Source: Betaproteobacteria bacterium
GTDB lineage: Bacteria; Pseudomonadota; Gammaproteobacteria; Burkholderiales; Usitatibacteraceae
Length of the DNA stretch: 64,000 bases
NCBI GenBank assembly: GCA_016720925.1
Contig: JADKJR010000016.1
Span: 16,715 to 80,714, forward strand
Reading direction: 5' to 3'
Shown: piece after piece, positions 59,235 through 64,000 of the stretch
How positions within the stretch are numbered: position 1 is the stretch's first letter
Layout of the letters: every line of letters starts with the position of its first letter
Notes under the pieces: model-generated
Seen by the model: only the letters and a program-made list of their open reading frames with translations
Told to the model about the DNA's origin: nothing
The model's database searches: none
Position numbers and translations under genes: made by a program

Positions 59235-61569
59235 CCTTGAAAATCAATTCCAGCACGCCCGCACCTTCCGCCTGCGAATGCAACGCCTCGTCGATGAAAC
59301 CCGAGGCCACCGCCACGGGCAGGTTTGAACGGATCAAGCGAACGGCCCGGGCCACGTCAAGCCCCGACATGCCCGGCATGTTGTAATCGGTCACCACCAG
59401 GTCGAATGCAGCGGGGTCGGCGCGTAGCGCATCGAGCGCTTCACGCTGGTCGATGTAACCACTGACACGGAAACCACGGCGCTCCAGTAAACGCTGAACC
59501 AGGAACACCAGCGACTCGTCGTCATCGAGGTAGAGAATATGCCGGGAGCCACCGATATCCGGCGTCGCCATGGCTGCTCCCGTATCAATCGGTGCGACAT
59601 CGGTTGCCGCATCGGCGGCCGGCAGGTAAATATTGAATGTCGCACCCTTGCCCGGCTGGCTGTCGACGACAATCGCGCCTTCATGCGTCTGCACAATGCC
59701 GTGCACCACGGAAAGCCCCAGACCGGTGCCCTGGCCAACTTCCTTGGTAGTAAAAAATGGCTCGAAAATTCTCTCTAACGTGTCCGCGTCCATGCCTGGT
59801 CCATCATCGCTCACCGCAAGCCGCACCGTGCGGCCCGGGTGCCTCGCGTGCAATGCGCGTAGTGCCGGATGCGTCGCTGCCATGGCGTCGTCGAATTGCA
59901 CGGTCTCCAGACGGATGCCGATATGCCCGGTACCGGCATGGATCGCTTGCATGGCGTTGGTGGCAATGTTGATCAGCACCTGCTGAATCTGCGTGGCGTC
60001 GGCCAGCACCGGCGGCACACCGGCGTCGCGGTGAACTTCCAGCGTTATGCGGGCCGGCAGCGTGGCGCGCAGCAGGCGGACCGACTCTTCGATGATGGGG
60101 GCAAGCGGAATCCGTCTGCGCTCGGTGGCTTGCCTGCGGCTGAAGGAAAGGATCTGCTGCACCAGGTCGCGCGCGCGGGTACCGGCCTTGCGAATTTCGG
60201 ACAGGCTCTCCAGCGCCAGAGGATTGCTGCTCGCGTCCTGACGCGCCAGTTCGACGTTGCCGAGGATGGTGGCCATGATGTTGTTGAAATCGTGGGCAAT
60301 GCCACCGGCGAGCGTGCCGATGGCCTGCATTTTCTGGGATTCGCGCAGTTGCGCTTCGAGCGACGCGCGCGCGGCTTCGGCCTGCTTGCGCTCGCGGATG
60401 TCCTGCATCTGCACAATGAAATCCGACTCGCTGGCGCCATCGCCGAAATCGGCTACGCTGAAGGCGACGCCCATCTCCTCGCCATGCTTGTCGATGCAAA
60501 GCAGCTCATGCTGTGTCGTGGCGCCGGCGCCTTCGGTGATCCTGGCAATGTCATTGAGCAATATCGAGAATTCCTTTGCCGGCATGAAGGTGCGCAGTGC
60601 CCCGCCCAGAAGCTCGGATTCCTCGTAGCCCAGCATGTTGCAGACGGCCGGATTGACCTGGCGGATTTCGCCGGTGGCCGAGACCAGCGCCATGCCGATG
60701 GCGGCATTGGTAAACGCGCCGTGAAAGCGCGCCTGACTGCGCACCATTGCCGCGGCATGGGTTTGCGCGCGCAGCGATTGCTGATTGGCGGCATCCAGCA
60801 ATGCCGCCTGCGTGCGCCGTTCCACTTCCGCGCGTTCAAACAGAAAGTGCGCGGACGATAGCGACAACACGATCGTCGGCGAGGCGGCAAACGCCACCCA
60901 CGCGCCAAATTTTGCGCCCGCATAGTAAAGCAGGCCGGCGATAGCGGCGCTGCACACATGCGCGACCGCCATCCAGTTGCGATCCTTGAACAACGCGATC
61001 ACATCAAGCCGTTCGTTGCGCTTCAGCGCCAGCAGCAATGACGGCAGCAGATTGCTCAGCGCGCTGTACAAAATGGCAAACAGGGTGAGCATCAACATCA
61101 TGACCGCGCCATTCAGCAAGTCAGCCCGTTCCAGCGCCGCGCGCGCGGCGAGGAAGCCGTAGCCACTCACCGCGATCGTGACCGTTGCCATCGCCGGCGT
61201 GCCAAACCAGCTGGTCCAGCGCCGCGACGTGCGCACGGCGCCGATAGCGCCTTCCAGGGCCGCCGCGACAATGGCCGCTTCCACGCCGAACAACAACAGC
61301 GCCAGGAAAATGAAAATTTCACCCCCGGCAACCGACAGCTTGGTGCCCGGAATCCTTACCGGGAAAAACGCGACGGCGCCGACAAATGCGGCGGCCAGCG
61401 CAATCTGCACCATTGCGGCCGCCGGCATGGCCGCGACAAGAAGGAGCGCATGGGCGAGCAGCGCGTAGCCGATGCCGGCAACGATCCACCAGTAGGCCCG
61501 AGTCGAAACGTTGTAGTCGCGCATGCCGGTTCTATAGAGTAGTGGTGAAGTGGAAGTGGTCGAGTTCAT
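59164..61569 (-). CDS. Membrane PAS hybrid histidine kinase
   Basis: About 801 residues from ATG 61569; a GTG at 61596 is in frame. An N-terminal block of about eight hydrophobic segments (up to residue about 230) is an integral-membrane sensor that I cannot assign. PAS (GAFTNAAIGMALVSATGEIR, VCNMLGYEESELLGG), HisKA (GGIAHDFNNIMATILGNVEL), HATPase (NIATNAMQAI, DDGPGMD, GTGLGLSVVHGIV) and a C-terminal receiver (LVVTDYNMPGMSG). The gene lies 9-36 nt downstream of the subtilase on the same strand, so the two form an operon. It overlaps the REC-GGDEF gene tail to tail by 71 nt. Confidence 0.92.
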   Translation of the reverse strand: MNSTTSTSPLLYRTGMRDYNVSTRAYWWIVAGIGYALLAHALLLVAAMPAAAMVQIALAAAFVGAVAFFPVRIPGTKLSVAGGEIFIFLALLLFGVEAAIVAAALEGAIGAVRTSRRWTSWFGTPAMATVTIAVSGYGFLAARAALERADLLNGAVMMLMLTLFAILYSALSNLLPSLLLALKRNERLDVIALFKDRNWMAVAHVCSAAIAGLLYYAGAKFGAWVAFAASPTIVLSLSSAHFLFERAEVERRTQAALLDAANQQSLRAQTHAAAMVRSQARFHGAFTNAAIGMALVSATGEIRQVNPAVCNMLGYEESELLGGALRTFMPAKEFSILLNDIARITEGAGATTQHELLCIDKHGEEMGVAFSVADFGDGASESDFIVQMQDIRERKQAEAARASLEAQLRESQKMQAIGTLAGGIAHDFNNIMATILGNVELARQDASSNPLALESLSEIRKAGTRARDLVQQILSFSRRQATERRRIPLAPIIEESVRLLRATLPARITLEVHRDAGVPPVLADATQIQQVLINIATNAMQAIHAGTGHIGIRLETVQFDDAMAATHPALRALHARHPGRTVRLAVSDDGPGMDADTLERIFEPFFTTKEVGQGTGLGLSVVHGIVQTHEGAIVVDSQPGKGATFNIYLPAADAATDVAPIDTGAAMATPDIGGSRHILYLDDDESLVFLVQRLLERRGFRVSGYIDQREALDALRADPAAFDLVVTDYNMPGMSGLDVARAVRLIRSNLPVAVASGFIDEALHSQAEGAGVLELIFKANAVEDLCEAFARLAQSVPSKST

Positions 61570-61604
61570 CGGGCTCAAGTGCACACTGGGCGGCACGCAT
61601 GGGA

Positions 61605-63929
61605 TCAGAGTTCGCCCAGCAGGCTGGAATCGTTGGCGTTGGCTACGCCGGTCTGACCGGATTCGCTGAGGATCACGCCTTCGCTGAGGATCACGCCTTC
61701 GCTGAGGATCACGCCTTCGCTGAGGATCACGCCTTCGCTGAGGATCACGCCTTCGCTGAGGATCACGCCTTCGCTGAGGATCACGCCCTCGCTGAGAATC
61801 ACGCCGCTGCCGAGTACGTAGCCGCTGCCCGCCTGCAACCAGCTACTGAGCGATGCGGTCGGCGTGAACGCACCGGACTTGGCAATCGAAGAACTCGTGC
61901 CCAACAGCAAGGTGCCCGATACCACGCCGGCAGTCACCAGCGATTGATTGGGGGCCGGTGCCCAGGTGATCGATTTGACATAGGTATTGGCGGTCGCCGC
62001 CGTCGCCGAGGGCCAGTAGGTGACCGTGTGACGCCGCGCCACGCCGCGGGCCCACACCAGACGGTGATCGTAGATCGGCTGGTATTTGGTAAACAGCGCG
62101 CTGCCGCTGGCGATCTGGTTGCCGCCGACATAGACGATGCGGCTCCAGTTGAAGGTCTGGCCGTTGATGGTGGAGGTTGCAGCAGGCATGGTCTTGCCGG
62201 TGGCCAGCAACGTAGCCCCGGAAGCGATGGTGCCGGCTTCGACGGCGGTCTTGACGTCGGTACGCAGCGCCTTCGCGAGTTGCACCGCGCCGTCGACGTT
62301 CAGGAGTCCCGCGCCTTGCTGAAGAAGATTGGCGCCGGTGATCGGCTGTGCCGAATACTGCAGGATGGCCTTGATCAGCGGCGGCGTGAGGCCAGGGTTG
62401 GCTTGCAATATGAGAGCAACTGTCCCGGTGACCACTGGGGCGGCGATCGAGGTGCCGCTGAGATTCATCAGCGCCACTTTGCCGTTCTGCCCCGCTCCGC
62501 CAAAGGGCGAGGACAGGACTCCGTAGGTTTTGCCGAGGTAGTTCCACGATCCGCCAGCGCCAGCCTTGTCGGTGGCCAGGGCACCGACGATCTTGTTGCC
62601 GGGTGCGAGAAGGTCGGGCTTGAGCAGGTTGTCGACCTGCCGCACGCCGCTCGCGTCAATGTACGAGCCGCGAGTCGGGCCACGCGAGCTGAACAGGTTG
62701 ACGGTGTCGTCGCTACGCGCGGTGGTGCCGTGGGTGTTGGCCGCGCCGACGGTGATCACCGAGGGCTCGTGCCCGGGCGAGCTGATGGTGCCGAAGCGCT
62801 CGGCGCCGCTGGCGCTCTGGCCGAAGTTGCCCGCGGCCACCACCACCGTGATGCCTGCAGCCACCGCGCTGCGCGCCGCGCGCGCCAGCGGGTCGGTCTG
62901 CCAGCTTTCGGTGGAGTCCGCGGCCAGGCTGAGGTTCATCACGCGGATGTTGTATTCCTTGGCGTGGTAGATCACCCAGTCGATGCCGGCCAGCGCGTCA
63001 CTCAACTGGCCGACGCCATTGGCATCGAGCACCTTGACGTCGTACAGGTTGGCATTTGGCGCGATGCCGGTTGAATCATTCGCTTGGTAGTAGCCGCGCC
63101 CGGCAGCGACGCTGGCCACGTGCGTACCGTGGCCGTAGAGGTCCGGCCGGTTGATGGCCAGCGAGTTGATCTTCGACTCGTAGGTCGCCATCGTTGCGCT
63201 GCCGGGGTAGAGGGAGGCCGAGACGTCGATACCGATGGACCAGTCCTTGACGCCCAGCGCCGTGGCGTCACCAACCATCTGCAAGTCCACCGCCTTGAGC
63301 ACGCGCGTGGTCTTGCCGTCCTTGCCCAGCAGGTTCGAGTGTTGTTCCAGGATGCCGGAGTCGAGCACCGCAATGCCCACGCCGGCGCCGTCCAGCCCGG
63401 TGTAGGTCGTCGTCGTGCTGTACGTGCGCACGTTGGAGGTGAGCGCGCCGGTGACGTATTCCAGCGTGCTGGCGGTGCGCGCTGTCAGGCGGTCGGGCGA
63501 GATGCCCTGGACGTCGCTGCGCGCGGCAATCGCCGCCACCTGGCTGGATGGCAGCATCGCCGACAGGGCAGTCGCCGACACATAGCGGAAGTACGCCGAA
63601 CCGCCTCTGGCCAACACGTCGGCACGCAGCGCAACAAGATCCGGATCGGTGCTATTGCTGATGACCAGTACCTTGACGTAGCGAATGCCGTTTATGTCTT
63701 TCGCCCAGTTCAACGTGGGCGTCTTCGATGCGCCGATGACCTGCTGCAGGTCGGTGGCGATTTTGCTCGCCGGTGCGGTCGCGGCGTGTGCACGTTGCAT
63801 GTCGAGCGACGCGACCAGCAGCGCCAGCGCGAGAAGGATCCAGGTCAGCGTGCTGCGCCAGCGTTTGCGGTCACTTGGCACCGCGACCAAAACACCGGCG
63901 GAGCTGAGCGGATGCTGGACTGCGCACAA
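61605..63929 (-). CDS. S8 family subtilisin-like serine protease with C-terminal GVILSE repeats
   Basis: About 774 residues. Signal peptide (STLTWILLALALLVASLDMQ, cleavage after RAHA), prodomain (about 60-150), catalytic triad Asp (GVGIAVLDSGI), His (YGHGTHVASVAAG) and Ser (NLSGTSIAAPVVTG), with oxyanion Asn in VVVAAGNFGQ. The C-terminus holds eight tandem copies of GVILSE followed by SGQTGVANANDSSLLGEL. The annotated start is a TTG (63929). A much better start, ATG 63960 with RBS AGAGGTG, is out of frame by one base across a run of seven T on the coding strand (the seven A near 63937). Secreted; substrate unknown. Confidence 0.9.
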   Translation of the reverse strand: MCAVQHPLSSAGVLVAVPSDRKRWRSTLTWILLALALLVASLDMQRAHAATAPASKIATDLQQVIGASKTPTLNWAKDINGIRYVKVLVISNSTDPDLVALRADVLARGGSAYFRYVSATALSAMLPSSQVAAIAARSDVQGISPDRLTARTASTLEYVTGALTSNVRTYSTTTTYTGLDGAGVGIAVLDSGILEQHSNLLGKDGKTTRVLKAVDLQMVGDATALGVKDWSIGIDVSASLYPGSATMATYESKINSLAINRPDLYGHGTHVASVAAGRGYYQANDSTGIAPNANLYDVKVLDANGVGQLSDALAGIDWVIYHAKEYNIRVMNLSLAADSTESWQTDPLARAARSAVAAGITVVVAAGNFGQSASGAERFGTISSPGHEPSVITVGAANTHGTTARSDDTVNLFSSRGPTRGSYIDASGVRQVDNLLKPDLLAPGNKIVGALATDKAGAGGSWNYLGKTYGVLSSPFGGAGQNGKVALMNLSGTSIAAPVVTGTVALILQANPGLTPPLIKAILQYSAQPITGANLLQQGAGLLNVDGAVQLAKALRTDVKTAVEAGTIASGATLLATGKTMPAATSTINGQTFNWSRIVYVGGNQIASGSALFTKYQPIYDHRLVWARGVARRHTVTYWPSATAATANTYVKSITWAPAPNQSLVTAGVVSGTLLLGTSSSIAKSGAFTPTASLSSWLQAGSGYVLGSGVILSEGVILSEGVILSEGVILSEGVILSEGVILSEGVILSEGVILSESGQTGVANANDSSLLGEL
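61661..61806 (-). repeat. Eight tandem 18-bp repeats inside the subtilase gene
   Basis: The 18-bp unit reads TCGCTGAGGATCACGCCT on the plus strand and encodes the hexapeptide GVILSE on the minus strand. Seven copies are nearly identical and the last differs at a few bases. There are no spacers, so this is not a CRISPR array. Perfect units make copy-number change by slippage likely, always in frame. Confidence 0.92.
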
Positions 63930-64000
63930 AGAATGGAAAAAAACCGTTAGCTGTTTTCATATGACACCTCTGAGAAGTTTTTCTGCTGCGTTGGTTCTGA

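Noticed and set aside
61661..61806. Possible CRISPR array
   Set aside because: The units are 18 bp, directly adjacent with no spacers, and lie inside a coding sequence.
61386..63074. Plus-strand open frame of 562 codons with FAEDHA repeats
   Set aside because: It is the antisense reading of the subtilase gene. The repeats are the GVILSE units read backwards, and the minus strand has the catalytic triad.
1..64000. Insertion sequence, prophage or integron
   Set aside because: No transposase, integrase or phage gene was recognised; only short palindromic repeats are present.

Overview
The window is one strand-coherent block of motility, chemotaxis and signal-transduction genes from a flagellated Gram-negative bacterium, most likely a betaproteobacterium. 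This rests on the flgJ-flgK-flgL order, sigma-28 type promoters (TAAAG..-N11-GCCGAT..), chemoreceptors of the Tsr/Tar 36-heptad type ending in a xEWNEF CheR-docking tail, and dRS3-like palindromes. No rRNA, tRNA, transposase or CRISPR array was seen. The species cannot be named from the sequence alone.

Layout. 1-3.7 kb: end of the flagellar cluster (partial flgJ, flgK, flgL). 4-8.3 kb: two c-di-GMP enzymes, a REC-PAS-degenerate GGDEF-EAL protein and an active-looking GGEEF cyclase. 8.3-14.5 kb: a decayed sensory module made of a TonB-dependent receptor pseudogene, a YfiR-like periplasmic protein and a CHASE8-like hybrid kinase with two receivers and an Hpt. 14.6-18 kb (minus strand): a hemerythrin-GGDEF protein and a response regulator/kinase pair whose kinase lacks the phospho-accepting His. 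18.5-47.8 kb: the chemotaxis cluster, cheY-cheA-(broken cheW)-MCP1-(broken OMP)-cheW-MCP2-MCP3-MCP4-MCP5-cache protein-MCP6-MCP7-MCP8-cheR-cheD-cheB-(second cheD). 48-59 kb: a PhnD-like binding protein, two very large paralogous hybrid kinases and a REC-GGDEF cyclase. 59-64 kb (minus strand): a subtilase with a C-terminal hexapeptide repeat, followed by a membrane hybrid kinase.

How it works together. Flagellar filament junction proteins, chemotaxis adaptation enzymes (CheR, CheB, CheD) and a tandem set of eight chemoreceptors form the swimming and taxis output. Four GGDEF/EAL proteins and several multi-receiver kinases suggest a layered choice between swimming and attached life. The receptors differ in their sensory ends (four-helix bundle, c-heme-type CxxCH domain, Aer-like PAS plus Cache, C-terminal CZB zinc domain) but share an almost identical signalling hairpin.

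Caveat. About two dozen single-base indels interrupt otherwise well-preserved genes. Several come in compensating pairs. Part of this is probably sequence error, but larger lesions (in cheW at 21364 and in cheB near 46590) look like real deletions. Broken genes are entered as pseudogenes with the position of each lesion. MCP1 to MCP8 are local labels.
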